Shown piece by piece: positions 43,353 to 54,106 of a stretch of 64,000 bases of DNA. The position numbers and the translations under genes are program-made. Location of the stretch: contig NZ_BAYA01000006.1 in the NCBI RefSeq assembly GCF_000685015.1, positions 186,001 to 250,000 of the forward strand, read 5' to 3'. Source of the stretch: Paraburkholderia bannensis NBRC 103871. GTDB lineage: Bacteria; Pseudomonadota; Gammaproteobacteria; Burkholderiales; Burkholderiaceae. Below the pieces are notes generated by a model that was given only the letters and a program-made list of their open reading frames with translations, did no database searches and had not been told where the DNA came from. The number at the start of each line of letters is the position of its first letter. Within the stretch, counting starts at the first letter, position 1.

Positions 43353-44642
43353 TCAGTGGCCTGCTGCGTTGCGCTCGAAACCGACGCGCCCCGCCACCAC
43401 CGTCGCACGCACCACGGCGGGCAGTTCGTAGCCGAGGAACGGCGTATTGTGCCCCTGGCTGCGCAGCGCGCGCGGTTCGACCTGCCAGTGCGCGTGTGCG
43501 TCGAACACGCAGAGGTCGGCGCTCGCGCCCACGCTCAGGCGTCCCGCATCCTTGCCGACGACCGCAGACGGCGCCGACGTGATGCTCGCCAGCGCCTTCG
43601 CGAGCGGCACGTTCTCTTCCTGCGCCCATTTGAGTGTCAGCGACAGCAGCAGCTCCAACCCCGTTGCGCCCGGCGTCGCTTCCGCGAACGGCAGCAGCTT
43701 TTCGTCGTCGTCCACGGGCGTGTGCTGCGAGCAGATCGCGTCGATGGTGCCGTCCAGCACGCCCGCGCGCAGCGCGTCGCGGTCGCGCTGCTGGCGCAGC
43801 GGCGGATCGAGGCGGAACTGCGCGTCGAAGTAGCCGATATCGGTATCGGTCAGGTGCAGATGGTTCGCGGTGACGTCGCAGGTCAGCGGCAGCCCTTCAG
43901 CCTTGGCCGAGCGCACCAGCGCCACGCCCGCCGCCGACGACAGGTGCTGCACGTGCACGCGTGCGCCCGTCACGCGCATCAGCTCGAACAGCGTAAAGAG
44001 CGCGATGGTTTCCGCGCTGACCGGCACGCCCGACAGCCCCAGGCGCGACGCCAGCGCGCCGCTCGCGGCCACGCCGCCCTTCGACAGAAACGGATCCTGC
44101 GGGCGCAGCCACACCGGGTAGCCATACGTGCTCGCGTACTGGAGCGCGCGCAGCAGCACCTGGGTATCGGCGATCGGCGAATCGACCTGCGTGAAGCCGA
44201 TGCAGCCTGCTTCGGTGAGCGACACCATCTCGGTGATGACCGCGCCCTTGAGGCCCACCGTCAGCGCGCCGAGCGGATGCACGTGCGCACGTTCGAGCTT
44301 GCCCGCGCGGTACTTGAGCATCTCGACGAGGCCCGCTTCGTCGAGCACCGGATCGGTGTCCGGCGGGCACACGAGCGTCGTCACGCCGCCCGCGAGCGCC
44401 GCGTGCATTTCCGAATCGAGCGTGGCCTTGTGCTCGTAGCCTGGCTCGCGCAGCCGCGCGCTCAGGTCGACGAAACCGGGCGCGACCATCAGACCGCGCG
44501 CATCGATCGTCCTGTCCGCGATGAAACCCGCGGGCGCCGTGCCCAATGCGGCGATCATGCCCGCGTCGATGAAAACGTCCTGCTGCTGTTCGGTGCCCGC
44601 GACCGGGTCGATCAGCGTGCCGCCTTGAATATGAATCTTCAT
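43353..44642 (-). CDS. pyrX: Dihydroorotase-like protein without active-site histidines (PyrC'/PyrX)
   Basis: A 429-residue amidohydrolase-fold protein lying 11 bases after pyrB. Catalytic dihydroorotases carry a DxHxH-type motif near PGLVDxHxHLREPG; here the same place reads PGFVDLSARLREPG, so both zinc-binding histidines are missing. The rest of the fold is clear (GGVTTLVCPPDTDPVLDEAG, ICSQHTPVDDDEKLLPF). In Pseudomonas and relatives such a pseudo-dihydroorotase is a structural partner needed for aspartate transcarbamoylase assembly. I infer the same role; an active pyrC should exist elsewhere in the genome. Confidence 0.88.
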   Translation of the reverse strand: MKIHIQGGTLIDPVAGTEQQQDVFIDAGMIAALGTAPAGFIADRTIDARGLMVAPGFVDLSARLREPGYEHKATLDSEMHAALAGGVTTLVCPPDTDPVLDEAGLVEMLKYRAGKLERAHVHPLGALTVGLKGAVITEMVSLTEAGCIGFTQVDSPIADTQVLLRALQYASTYGYPVWLRPQDPFLSKGGVAASGALASRLGLSGVPVSAETIALFTLFELMRVTGARVHVQHLSSAAGVALVRSAKAEGLPLTCDVTANHLHLTDTDIGYFDAQFRLDPPLRQQRDRDALRAGVLDGTIDAICSQHTPVDDDEKLLPFAEATPGATGLELLLSLTLKWAQEENVPLAKALASITSAPSAVVGKDAGRLSVGASADLCVFDAHAHWQVEPRALRSQGHNTPFLGYELPAVVRATVVAGRVGFERNAAGH

Positions 44643-44653
44643 GCTGCCCCGCG

Positions 44654-45727
44654 TTATGTGTTGCTACCAGCGCCGCTTTTCGCGCCGCCAGTCATCTTTT
44701 CGCCCGCGACGATGCCCATGACCGCCATGCGCACCGCGATGCCGAAACTCACCTGATCGAGGATCACCGACTGCGGGCCGTCCGCGACCTGCGAGTCGAT
44801 TTCGACGCCACGATTCATCGGCCCCGGATGCATCACGATCGCATCGGGCGCGGCGAGCGCGAGCCGCTCGGGCGTGAGGCCCCAGCTCTTGAAATACTCC
44901 TGCGCCGAAGGCAGCAGCGCACCGCTCATGCGTTCGTTCTGCAGGCGCAGCATGATGATGACGTCCACGCCCTTCAACCCTTCGTCGAGGTTGTGGAACA
45001 CGCGCACGCCCATCTGTTCGAGACCGCCCGGCAGCAGCGTGCGCGGGCCGATTGCCCGCACTTCCGGCACGCCGAGCGTCGTCAGCGCATGAATGTCCGA
45101 GCGCGCCACGCGCGAATGCAGAATGTCGCCGACGATCGCCACGCGCAGATTCGTGAAATCGCGCTTGTAGTGGCGGATCGTGTACATGTCGAGCAGGCCC
45201 TGCGTCGGGTGCGCATGGCGGCCGTCGCCGGCGTTGATCACGTGCACGTGCGGCGCGCAATGCTCGGCGATCAGATACGGCGCGCCGCTCGACGCATGGC
45301 GCACGACGAACATATCGGCATGCATCGCCGAGAGGTTGCCGATGGTGTCGAGCAGCGATTCGCCCTTGCTCGTCGACGATGCGTTGATGTTCAGGTTCAG
45401 CACGTCCGCCGACAGGCGCTTGGCGGCGATCTCGAAGGTCGTGCGCGTGCGCGTCGAGTTCTCGAAGAACAGGTTGAACACCGACTTGCCGCGCAGCAGC
45501 GGCACGTTCTTGATGTCCCCGTCGGTGGCGCTCACGAACTGCGTGGCCGTGTCGAGCACCTGGTTGAGGATCGCGCGCGGCAGGCCCTCGATCGAAAGCA
45601 GATGCTTGAGTTCGCCGTTTTTCGTGAGCTGCGGATTGCCTTTGAGGAAGCCGTAGCGATAACGCTTGTCGGCGGCATCGGCGGCATGTGCGGCTGCGGC
45701 CGGTGCGGGCGTGGGCTGTGAATTCAT
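44654..45727 (-). CDS. pyrB: Aspartate carbamoyltransferase catalytic subunit (PyrB)
   Basis: Forms N-carbamoyl-aspartate, the committed step of pyrimidine synthesis. From ATG 45727 it has 357 residues, longer than the roughly 310 of E. coli PyrB because of an N-terminal extension (about 45 residues, Ala-rich then [19 protein letters not shown]). Such an extension is characteristic of the class A enzyme that works with PyrC'. Motifs: the carbamoyl-phosphate loop [24 protein letters not shown] and [13 protein letters not shown] start at 45805 is open but lacks family sequence. Confidence 0.94.
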   Translation of the reverse strand: MNSQPTPAPAAAAHAADAADKRYRYGFLKGNPQLTKNGELKHLLSIEGLPRAILNQVLDTATQFVSATDGDIKNVPLLRGKSVFNLFFENSTRTRTTFEIAAKRLSADVLNLNINASSTSKGESLLDTIGNLSAMHADMFVVRHASSGAPYLIAEHCAPHVHVINAGDGRHAHPTQGLLDMYTIRHYKRDFTNLRVAIVGDILHSRVARSDIHALTTLGVPEVRAIGPRTLLPGGLEQMGVRVFHNLDEGLKGVDVIIMLRLQNERMSGALLPSAQEYFKSWGLTPERLALAAPDAIVMHPGPMNRGVEIDSQVADGPQSVILDQVSFGIAVRMAVMGIVAGEKMTGGAKSGAGSNT

Positions 45728-45821
45728 TGCTGGAGTCCTGCGCGAATGGCTTGCGGGGTCAATCTCAAAAGGTGTGCGGCGCGGCGCGTCAAGCGGGGTA
45801 GACACATCACCTTGACTGCGC

Positions 45822-46256
45822 TCAGGCGGAAGGGAGTTCGTCGAGGTATTGCTGGAGGATCACGCAGGCGGCTTCGGCGTCCACGTGCTCGGCACGCTCG
45901 CCGCGCTCGCGCAGGCGCGACTCGGCGTCGACCGACGAATAGCGCTCGTCCACCCACTCGACGGGCAGCTGAAAGCGGCCATTGAGCTGGTTGCCAAAGC
46001 GCTTCGCCTGCTTCGTCATGACGTGCGGCGTGCCGTCCGGATGGCTCGGCAGTCCGACCACGAGGCGGTCGGGCTGCCATTCGCGCAAGAGCGCGGCCAC
46101 GGCTTCAAAACGGGAATCGATGCTGCGGTTCTGGATCACAGTGAGCGCGCGGGCGCTGCGCGTGAGCACGTTGCCCAGCGCCACGCCAATGCGTTTTTCA
46201 CCGTAATCGAAGGCCAGCAGGGTCGCCTCGGCGGCGTTGCGCCCCACCACGCTCAT
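45822..46256 (-). CDS. ruvX: Holliday junction resolvase-like pre-16S rRNA nuclease (RuvX/YqgF)
   Basis: RNase H-fold protein of 144 residues implicated in 16S rRNA 5' end maturation. Motifs: [16 protein letters not shown] with the first catalytic Asp, [28 protein letters not shown] and a C-terminal [16 protein letters not shown]. The start ATG 46256 overlaps the algH stop (ATGA). In many proteobacteria pyrR lies between this gene and pyrB, but the gap here is only 94 bases and holds no pyrR. Confidence 0.93.
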   Translation of the reverse strand: MSVVGRNAAEATLLAFDYGEKRIGVALGNVLTRSARALTVIQNRSIDSRFEAVAALLREWQPDRLVVGLPSHPDGTPHVMTKQAKRFGNQLNGRFQLPVEWVDERYSSVDAESRLRERGERAEHVDAEAACVILQQYLDELPSA

Positions 46257-46831
46257 GCGTGACCCGCTTCGCCCGAGAGCATCGCCGAGGAAATGCCGAG
46301 CAGCGCGAGCGCCGCTTCGAAACGCTCTTCGGCGGGCACTTCGAAGACGATCTTCGGGTCGGCTTCGACGGTGAGCCAGCCGTTCTTCGAGATTTCGTCC
46401 TCTAGCTGGCCCGCGCCCCAGCCGGCATGGCCGAGCGTGAGCAGGAACTGGTCGGGGCCGGTGCCGCTGGCGACCGCTTCGAGCACGTCCTTCGAAGTGG
46501 TCATTTCGAGCCCGCCCGGCACCGACATCGACGACGTGTAGTTCGTGCCCGTCATGGGCGCGTGCAGCACGAAGCCGCGCTCGGTCTGCACCGGGCCGCC
46601 GAAGTAGACGGGCACGTGCAGCAGCGGTTCGATTTCCAGCTTGAGGTCGATGCGCGAGAACAGCGCTTCGAGGTCGATGTCGGTGGGACGGTTTATCACG
46701 AGACCAAGCGCGCCGCGCTCGGAATGATCGCAAAGGTAGACCACCGTTCCTGAAAACGTGGGATCCGCCATGTTGGGCATGGCGATCAGGAACTGATTGG
46801 TCAGATTAATGCGATCGTTACTTTTGGACAT
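46253..46831 (-). CDS. algH: UPF0301 family protein AlgH/YqgE
   Basis: A 192-residue conserved protein of unknown biochemical function, named for an effect on alginate regulation in Pseudomonas. Family sequence includes [38 protein letters not shown], seen here in parts from the N terminus, then [32 protein letters not shown] and a [12 protein letters not shown] segment. Its stop overlaps ruvX, a conserved pair. It is the first gene of the algH-ruvX-pyrB-pyrX-plsC run. Confidence 0.93.
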   Translation of the reverse strand: MSKSNDRINLTNQFLIAMPNMADPTFSGTVVYLCDHSERGALGLVINRPTDIDLEALFSRIDLKLEIEPLLHVPVYFGGPVQTERGFVLHAPMTGTNYTSSMSVPGGLEMTTSKDVLEAVASGTGPDQFLLTLGHAGWGAGQLEDEISKNGWLTVEADPKIVFEVPAEERFEAALALLGISSAMLSGEAGHA

Positions 46832-47000
46832 GGTTTGAATTCTAGCAAAGACGATACGGATTGGCGGTGGCCTGCCTGGCCTTCCGGCAGCCTCTGGGGC
46901 TTACCGTAGCGCGGGGAATGGCTCACTCTAACATGCTGGCGCGGCGGGCCTGCAACGCGGATTGGGCACCGCCTTGCCGGCATCGCCGCCACGCTTTCAA

Positions 47001-48533
47001 CTAGCGCGCCGCGAGTGGCGCCGCAGCTACCGCCGCCCCGGCTGCGCCGCCGGCGCCATGGACGATCGCGGCGCCGAGCGCGCGCACCGTGGCGCTCGCA
47101 TCGGGCTGCGCGACGCCCGCCGCGACCTTGTGCAGCATCGCGCGCAAGGCCTCGTTGGCCTGGTCGATGGCGTCGAAATCGGGGGCGCTCGACGGCTCGG
47201 CCGCCGCGGCATTGGAGCCCGCGTGCTTGCTGCCCGCAACGGCCGCGTGCGCGGTGCAGCGCCACGCCAGCCCGAGCGCATCGGCCAGCAGCCCGACGTG
47301 GCCCAGCCCCAGCGCCCAGGCCGCAGCGCCGATCCGGTACGCCGATTCCGCCGCCACCAGCGCCGCCGCCGGATCGGGGGGCGTGCCTTCGGGGCGCAGC
47401 GAAAGCGCGCGCGCCTGGGTGCCGAGCGCGAGCATCGCGGCATCGGCGGTCTGCAGAAAATCTTCGTAGGCGTTGCCGTTGACGACCAGCGCACCCAGGT
47501 CGCGCGTCGGCGCGACACGCGTGGCCAGCGCATCGGCCTGCGCGCTTTCGGCTTCCCAGAGCGCCTCGGAGTCCTGCGTGCCCGCGACATGCCAGTCCAC
47601 GGTCAGGCCATAGTCGTGCAGCAAATCGACATCGGCGGTATCTTCCGCTGCCGCGCCAAACAGCGCGTAATCGCGCCACAACAGCGCGAGCGACGTGCGC
47701 ACGAACGACTGCGGAACCACGCGCAAACCCCGCGCATGCTCACCGATCAGCAGGTTGCAGCGCGCGTAGAAACGGCGCACATCCTGGTCGCCCCAAAAGT
47801 TCATGCCGCGCCGCAGTACGCGGGCACAGGCAGACGCAAGACGCCAGAAGTCGTAGGGATCGTCGGTGGTGAGTTCGGCGAAACAGGCGTCCATTTCGCC
47901 GAAAGCCGCCTCGGCAAGTGCATCGGCGGTGCGGTTGCCGTTGCCCTGGCGCATCTTCAGCGCGGGCAGCAGCGCGGCTTCGAAGCGCGCGCGCGCCTGC
48001 GCGAGACGCTGCGTGGGCTGCGCGTGCAGCGTCGCGACGGCGATGGGACGGCCATGCAGCGCCACATCCTCAAACGCGAGCGACACGCCGGGCGCGTGTT
48101 CCGCCAGCGCCTCGACCAGGGTGCGCTGATGTGCGTAAAGCGTCGGCGAACACGCCAGTTCGCGCAGGTTGTGACGCTCCAGCGCAGCCGCCAGGTCGGT
48201 CAACGCGTTGCGAAACACCTCGCGGATCCGGCTGTCGTCGGGGCCGTCGTGCTCCAGGGCGGGCCGCGGCGGCATGCCGGGCGGCGGCGGCGTGGGCACG
48301 TTCGCCGCCAGCGCCAGCGGCGAGGCGAGCAGCAAGGTATCGGCGAAACGCGCCGCCGCCAGCCAGCCCGCGTCGCGCAGCGTACGCACCGCCTGGCGCA
48401 AGGGTCGCGCAACATCGCGCTGCTCGTCGAGCGCCTGACTGGCCTGCGCCAGCGCGGCATGAGCAAACGGCACATGGCCGCCACGCGGATTAGGCAGCGC
48501 TTCGAAGGGAGCTGACGAGGAATGAGGAGTCAT
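47001..48533 (-). CDS. Conserved protein of unknown function
   Basis: A 510-residue protein from ATG 48533, rich in Ala and Leu, predicted helical and soluble, with no signal peptide. Segments that look conserved are DDPYDFWRLASACARVLRRG, NFWGDQDVRRFYARCNLLIG and an Ala-rich C terminus that may be disordered. Codon use in this frame is normal for the genome. In several betaproteobacteria the stretch between algH and rubredoxin holds pilus-chemosensory genes (pilGHIJL), and the helical N terminus could be a remnant or relative of a PilL/ChpA N-terminal region, but I see no Hpt, kinase or receiver motif. I do not recognise a function. Confidence 0.6.
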   Translation of the reverse strand: MTPHSSSAPFEALPNPRGGHVPFAHAALAQASQALDEQRDVARPLRQAVRTLRDAGWLAAARFADTLLLASPLALAANVPTPPPPGMPPRPALEHDGPDDSRIREVFRNALTDLAAALERHNLRELACSPTLYAHQRTLVEALAEHAPGVSLAFEDVALHGRPIAVATLHAQPTQRLAQARARFEAALLPALKMRQGNGNRTADALAEAAFGEMDACFAELTTDDPYDFWRLASACARVLRRGMNFWGDQDVRRFYARCNLLIGEHARGLRVVPQSFVRTSLALLWRDYALFGAAAEDTADVDLLHDYGLTVDWHVAGTQDSEALWEAESAQADALATRVAPTRDLGALVVNGNAYEDFLQTADAAMLALGTQARALSLRPEGTPPDPAAALVAAESAYRIGAAAWALGLGHVGLLADALGLAWRCTAHAAVAGSKHAGSNAAAAEPSSAPDFDAIDQANEALRAMLHKVAAGVAQPDASATVRALGAAIVHGAGGAAGAAVAAAPLAAR

Positions 48534-48904
48534 GAGACAAAGGCAGCGCCGGAAACGGTTGCGAACTGATGCAGACGATCCTGTGCAATGGGGACGACAA
48601 CGTGACTTCAACGCCCGACAATGACAGATTTCCCATCACCGAGGCGCCTGGCTGGCCAGCCGCCCCGCCTGCACGCGATGCAGAACGCGCATAGCAATTA
48701 GCGCGCCGCGTGCGCACCGCTTGCGCCGAACGCCACATCGCATGAGGTTTGAAAACCGCATGCAGCGACTGACCGATGCACCGGCTGGCACCGGCATCAC
48801 CGCAGGATCACGGCAAGGTCGTCACTCAAACCGAAGCTCAAGCAGCAGGCGCGGGGCGCACGAGACGCCCACCGCGCCACGCTTCGGCGCAATCGAGGCT
48901 GGCC
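48534..48904. other. 371-base gap upstream of the unknown gene
   Basis: Lies between the unknown - strand gene and the 3' end of rubA. No gene-like frame with recognisable content, no strong hairpin with a T-run and no clear promoter was seen. In related genomes chemosensory pil genes may occupy this position; nothing recognisable of them remains here. Confidence 0.4.
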
Positions 48905-49075
48905 TCAGATCTGAACCATCTCGAAGTCTTCCTTGCGCGCGCCGCACTCAGGGCACGTCCAGTTGATCGGCACATCCTCCCAGCGCGTGCCCGGCGCAAT
49001 GCCTTCGTCTGGCAAACCGGCTTCTTCATCGTAGATCCAGCCGCAGATCAGGCACATCCAGCTTCTATATTCCAT
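48905..49075 (-). CDS. rubA: Rubredoxin
   Basis: A 56-residue iron protein with one Fe(Cys)4 centre, an electron carrier. The start ATG 49075 gives the normal size; the frame is open to 49183 but with no family sequence. The cysteine pairs are MCLICGWIYDEEAGLP and NWTCPECGARKEDFEMV, the two canonical CxxCG knuckles. It is divergently placed from thiD, a common betaproteobacterial arrangement. Confidence 0.97.
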   Translation of the reverse strand: MEYRSWMCLICGWIYDEEAGLPDEGIAPGTRWEDVPINWTCPECGARKEDFEMVQI

Positions 49076-49395
49076 TCTTATGCCGCGTCGAAAAGTCCAA
49101 AATACCGTGCGCCCTGCCCTCGGTGGAGCGAACGCGAACGGTCGGGAAAACTGCCAGGGGAACTGCCAGGTAATAAGACCCATGATGGTACCGTGTTGCC
49201 GTTTTTATGCCTAGCAACCGTGACAAGGGCATGGCGCTCGCCCGGTGCGAGGTCAAGGCGGAAAAATCCCTCGCCGCGAGCGGGTCATCCGTCCCCCGCT
49301 GCGCGCCCGAGACGGCATAATTGAAGCGACCAGTCACGCAACAGCAACACCCAAGCAGCCGCAACGAGCCAACCCTTCTTTTCGCGTCAACGTCC
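49076..49395. other. 320-base divergent region between rubA and thiD
   Basis: Should contain promoters for both genes, though none with good -10/-35 pairing was clear. A 12-bp direct duplication (AACTGCCAGGGG, then AACTGCCAGGTA) is visible around 49149-49171. I looked for a thiamine-pyrophosphate riboswitch and saw no THI-box sequence. Confidence 0.35.
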
Positions 49396-50277
49396 ATGCC
49401 CGGCGACACCCCTCCCATCGTCCTTTCCTTCGGCCTTTCCGATCCGACCGGCGGCAGCGGCCTGCAAGCCGACCTGCTCACGCTCGCGAGCATGGGCTGT
49501 CACGGCGTCAGCGTGCTCACGGGTTACACCGTGCGCGACTCGGCCGGTTGCGACGAAGTCACCGGCCTCGATCCCGAGACCGTCGCGAGCCAGGCGCGCA
49601 TGCTGCTCGAAGACATGCCCGTGGCGGCCTTCAAGGTCGGCGCGGGTGCGCGTGCCGAAGTCGTCAGCGCGATCGCCGAAGTCGTCGCCGATTACGACGA
49701 AGTGCCGCTCGTGCTCGCCCCCGACTTCACGCTCGACGACGAACACGTGCTGGCCGCCGACGAACTGCGCGAGACCGTCACCGACCTGCTGGTGCCGCAA
49801 ACCACGCTGCTCGTCGCCGATGTGTCCGTGCTGCTCGCACTCGCGCAACCGGACGGCGATTCCGAGCCGCCCGGCATCGACGCCGCGATCTCGCAACTGC
49901 TCGCGAGCGGCTGCGAATACATCCTGTCGATGGAAACGGGCTCGCATCGCGTGGTCAACACGCTCTACAGCGAAGAAGGCCAGATCCGCCAGGATCTTTG
50001 GGATCGCACGAACCAGCCGATGATGGGCGTGACCGACACGCTCGGCACAGCCATTGCGGCGTTGCTCGCGAACGGCCAGGAGCCGCCCGAAGCGGTGCGC
50101 GAAGCGCAGGAGTATCTCTACCAGGCCATGCAGAGCGCATTCCGCCCCGGCATGGGCGCGTGGGTGCCCGACCGCTTCTTCTGGGCGCGCAGCAACGACG
50201 ACGAGGACAGCGAAGACGCCACCGACGATGGCGATGGCCCGGGCAAGACCCCGCCCGCTGGCGAGGCGCGGCACTAA
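49396..50277 (+). CDS. thiD: Hydroxymethylpyrimidine/phosphomethylpyrimidine kinase (ThiD)
   Basis: Ribokinase-family enzyme phosphorylating HMP and HMP-P in thiamine synthesis. From ATG 49396 it has 293 residues. The substrate motif SDPTGGSGLQADL stands near the N terminus, then SVLTGYTVRDSAG, a LLVPQTTLL core and TDTLGTAIAALLANGQ at the anion-hole position. It is somewhat longer than the usual 265 residues because of an acidic, disordered tail (NDDEDSEDATDDGDGPGK). A TTG start at 49321 is possible but adds unconserved sequence. Confidence 0.92.
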   Translation: MPGDTPPIVLSFGLSDPTGGSGLQADLLTLASMGCHGVSVLTGYTVRDSAGCDEVTGLDPETVASQARMLLEDMPVAAFKVGAGARAEVVSAIAEVVADYDEVPLVLAPDFTLDDEHVLAADELRETVTDLLVPQTTLLVADVSVLLALAQPDGDSEPPGIDAAISQLLASGCEYILSMETGSHRVVNTLYSEEGQIRQDLWDRTNQPMMGVTDTLGTAIAALLANGQEPPEAVREAQEYLYQAMQSAFRPGMGAWVPDRFFWARSNDDEDSEDATDDGDGPGKTPPAGEARH

Positions 50278-50519
50278 GGCAACGCAACGCGGCTCGCGGC
50301 GTTGAGTAGATATGCGGGTGTCACGCCCGCGCTGCGCCGCATGGCGGCTCACGCCACGGAACCGGGAATCGCAATTACAGATAATTACAAGGGGGTATAC
50401 TGCCGGCCTCCAAATAAAGATAAAACCGCCCGCGTAACCCCAGACGCGTAAAAACTCGCAGCAAATTGCGAGACAACACGTCATGATCGGCACGGGCACC
50501 CCCTACTCACGGCAGACCA

Positions 50520-51470
50520 ATGTCCCGCACTCTCCTGTCACTGGTCGTACCTTTCTATAACGAAGAAGACGCCATTCCGGCCTTCTTCGCCGAGGTCGTC
50601 CCGGCGCTCGAAGCCATCGGCGCGACCAGCGAGCTCGACTTCGAAATCGTGTGCGTCAACGACGGCAGCAAAGACCGCACGCTGGCGCTGCTCGTCGACG
50701 CCGCCGATGCCGATGCGCGCGTGCGCGTGATCGATCTCTCGCGCAACTTCGGCAAGGAAGCCGCGCTGTCCGCCGGACTGACCGAATCGCGCGGCGACAT
50801 CGTCGTGCCCTTCGACGCCGATTTGCAGGATCCGCCCGAAGTCATCTCGCTGCTCGTGAGCAAATGGCGCGAGGGCTATGACGTCGTGCTCGCGAAACGC
50901 TCGGATCGCAGCTCGGACACGTACCTGAAACGCCAGTCGGCGGTGAGCTTCTATCGCCTGCACAACAAGCTCGCCGATGTGAAGATCCCGGAAAACGTCG
51001 GCGACTTTCGCCTGATGACGCGCGAGGTCGTGGACACGCTCAACGCGCTGCCGGAATCGCGCCGCTTCATGAAGGGCCTGTTCGCATGGGTCGGCTTTCG
51101 TACCGCCGAAGTCACCTACGTGCGCAACTCGCGCGTCGCGGGCGAGACCAAGTTTTCGGGCTGGAAGCTGTGGAATTTCGCGCTCGAAGGCATTACGAGC
51201 TTCAGCACGGTGCCCTTGCGCATGTGGACGTATTTCGGCCTGCTCGTGGCCGTGACGGCGTTTCTCTACGCGGCGTACCTGATCGTGCGCACGCTGGTGC
51301 GCGGCATCGACGTGCCGGGCTATGCGTCGATCTTCGTGTCGCTACTGTTTTTCAGCGGCGTGCAGATGATCGGCATTGGCGTGATCGGCGAATACATCGG
51401 CCGGATCTATCTGGAATCGAAACGCAGGCCGCTCTATGTGATTCGCCGACGCTACGGGAAGGAGAAGTAA
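50520..51470 (+). CDS. Polyprenyl-phosphate glycosyltransferase, GtrB/DPM1-like family 2
   Basis: A 316-residue inner-membrane GT2 enzyme that transfers a sugar from a nucleotide donor to undecaprenyl phosphate. The cytosolic GT-A domain has LLSLVVPFYNEEDAIPAFF, VCVNDGSKDRTL, NFGKEAALSAGL and the metal motif FDADLQDPPE. GDFRLMTREVV and the amphipathic FSGWKLWNFALEGITSFS follow. Two C-terminal membrane helices lie at about residues 235-290. It is isolated between thiD and groEL, with its own downstream terminator. A GtrA-like flippase is in the window (18765), but whether they cooperate is unknown. Confidence 0.88.
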   Translation: MSRTLLSLVVPFYNEEDAIPAFFAEVVPALEAIGATSELDFEIVCVNDGSKDRTLALLVDAADADARVRVIDLSRNFGKEAALSAGLTESRGDIVVPFDADLQDPPEVISLLVSKWREGYDVVLAKRSDRSSDTYLKRQSAVSFYRLHNKLADVKIPENVGDFRLMTREVVDTLNALPESRRFMKGLFAWVGFRTAEVTYVRNSRVAGETKFSGWKLWNFALEGITSFSTVPLRMWTYFGLLVAVTAFLYAAYLIVRTLVRGIDVPGYASIFVSLLFFSGVQMIGIGVIGEYIGRIYLESKRRPLYVIRRRYGKEK

Positions 51471-51520
51471 AAGCGCACCGCGCTAGCCGGCTCTAACTGG
51501 CTATTTCTCGCGCGCATAAA

Positions 51521-51549
51521 AAAACCCGCATCGCTGCGGGTTTTTTGTT
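51521..51549. terminator. Bidirectional terminator between GtrB-like gene and groEL
   Basis: AAAACCCGCA (51521-51530) and TGCGGGTTTT (51535-51544) form a 10-bp stem with a TCGC loop, followed by a T-run on the + strand and preceded by A residues serving the - strand. Its core is the same as in the terminator at 54051-54074. Confidence 0.88.
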
Positions 51550-51615
51550 TGGGCGGAGAGTGCATCTTGCGATGCGCTCCCCTGCACTTCGATGTAATCA
51601 GGCGTGAGCCTGTGC

Positions 51616-53259
<1,644 letters not shown>

Positions 53260-53300
53260 CTAACTCCTTGAATTCTTGATGAATGTGCGGTGGGCTGAGC

Positions 53301-53591
53301 TTACTTCTGCACCACGGCCATGATGTCTTCTTCGCGCATCACGAGCAGTTCGTTGCCATCGACCTTGACGGTCTGGCCAGCGTACTTGCCGAACAGGACG
53401 CGATCGCCGACCTTGACGTCGAGTGCGATCAGGGAGCCCTTGTCGTCACGCTTGCCCGGGCCCGTGGCCAGGACTTCACCTTGATCCGGCTTTTCTGCCG
53501 CTGCGTCCGGGATCACGATGCCCGAAGCGGTCTTGGTTTCTTGATCCAGGCGCTTGACGATCACGCGATCATGCAAAGGACGAAGGTTCAT
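53301..53591 (-). CDS. groES: 10-kDa co-chaperonin GroES
   Basis: Heptameric lid of the GroEL cage, 96 residues from ATG 53591. Family sequence: [37 protein letters not shown], the [19 protein letters not shown] segment and a final [13 protein letters not shown]. The mobile-loop region KTASGIVIP is present. It is the first gene of the operon. Confidence 0.98.
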   Translation of the reverse strand: MNLRPLHDRVIVKRLDQETKTASGIVIPDAAAEKPDQGEVLATGPGKRDDKGSLIALDVKVGDRVLFGKYAGQTVKVDGNELLVMREEDIMAVVQK

Positions 53592-53684
53592 GGATAGATC
53601 CTCTCTTGATTTGGACTTGAAGAGACTCAAGAAAACCTGGCTGCCGATAACCGTCAGCCAGCGGTATGTTTGCACCGAGCGTTG

Positions 53685-53711
53685 TTAGCACTCTCATGCG
53701 GTGAGTGCTAA
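53685..53711 (-). promoter_or_regulatory. CIRCE operator (HrcA binding site)
   Basis: A perfect inverted repeat TTAGCACTC (53685-53693), nine-base spacer, GAGTGCTAA (53703-53711), which is exactly the CIRCE consensus. It lies immediately downstream of the -10 element of the groESL promoter, so HrcA binding would block transcription. Confidence 0.97.
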
Positions 53712-53740
53712 TTATATGGACGGGTAGTGACAAATTCAAG
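53711..53740 (-). promoter_or_regulatory. groESL promoter, sigma-70 with overlapping sigma-32-like elements
   Basis: On the - strand, TTGAAT (complement of 53734-53739) and a perfect TATAAT (complement of 53711-53716) stand 17 bases apart. The same region reads CTTGAA, then CGTCCATAT, resembling the heat-shock sigma-32 -35 and -10 boxes. This suggests dual HrcA and sigma-32 control of groESL. Confidence 0.8.
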
Positions 53741-54050
53741 AACGGGCCAGAAGGGTTTTTTTGGGGTGCTGATCGGGCCCCGAAGCAGGGTTCGGGGGCG
53801 TCCGGGAGACCTGGAGAGGGGACGATCGAAGCAGAAAAAGCCAGACAAAACAAAGCACTAGGCGATAACCGCTTCGCCACCCCAGCCTGTTCATCGGGCG
53901 CGCATCAACACGAACCCCGGAGCAGCAATTTGTAACAGCATGTCAAATCGCCGCCCCAGGGAATTCCCCAAACGCACGCGGCAAATTCCTTCCAAAAAGC
54001 TTTCATCAGCCGCCGGAAGCCGCGCGCCAACCCCGTAGCGCCCACAAAGA
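53741..54050. other. Gap upstream of groES with no recognised gene
   Basis: About 310 bases between the groESL promoter and the terminator of the next - strand gene. A 76-codon + strand frame (53705-53935) has no recognisable content. I see no further signal. Confidence 0.4.
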
Positions 54051-54074
54051 AAAGCCCGCATCGCTGCGGGCTTT
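54051..54074 (-). terminator. Intrinsic terminator after the SGNH-acyltransferase gene
   Basis: AAAGCCCGCA (54051-54060) pairs with TGCGGGCTTT (54065-54074) over a TCGC loop; on the - strand it is followed by TTTTCTTTG. It lies 33 bases downstream of the stop at 54107. Confidence 0.85.
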
Positions 54075-54106
54075 CTGCTCCGGCGCGCTGCGCGCATGGG
54101 CAGCGC

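Noticed and set aside
43353..44642. Active dihydroorotase PyrC
   Set aside because: The metal-binding histidines are absent at the conserved position, so a structural PyrC' is the better reading.
43083..44756. 557-codon + strand frame opposite pyrC'
   Set aside because: Antisense shadow of a clear dihydroorotase-family gene.
46962..48515. 517-codon + strand frame opposite the unknown 510-residue gene
   Set aside because: Arg/Gln-rich composition typical of a shadow; the - strand frame has balanced composition and better conserved-looking segments.
49200..49395. Thiamine-pyrophosphate riboswitch upstream of thiD
   Set aside because: No THI-box sequence could be found in the leader.
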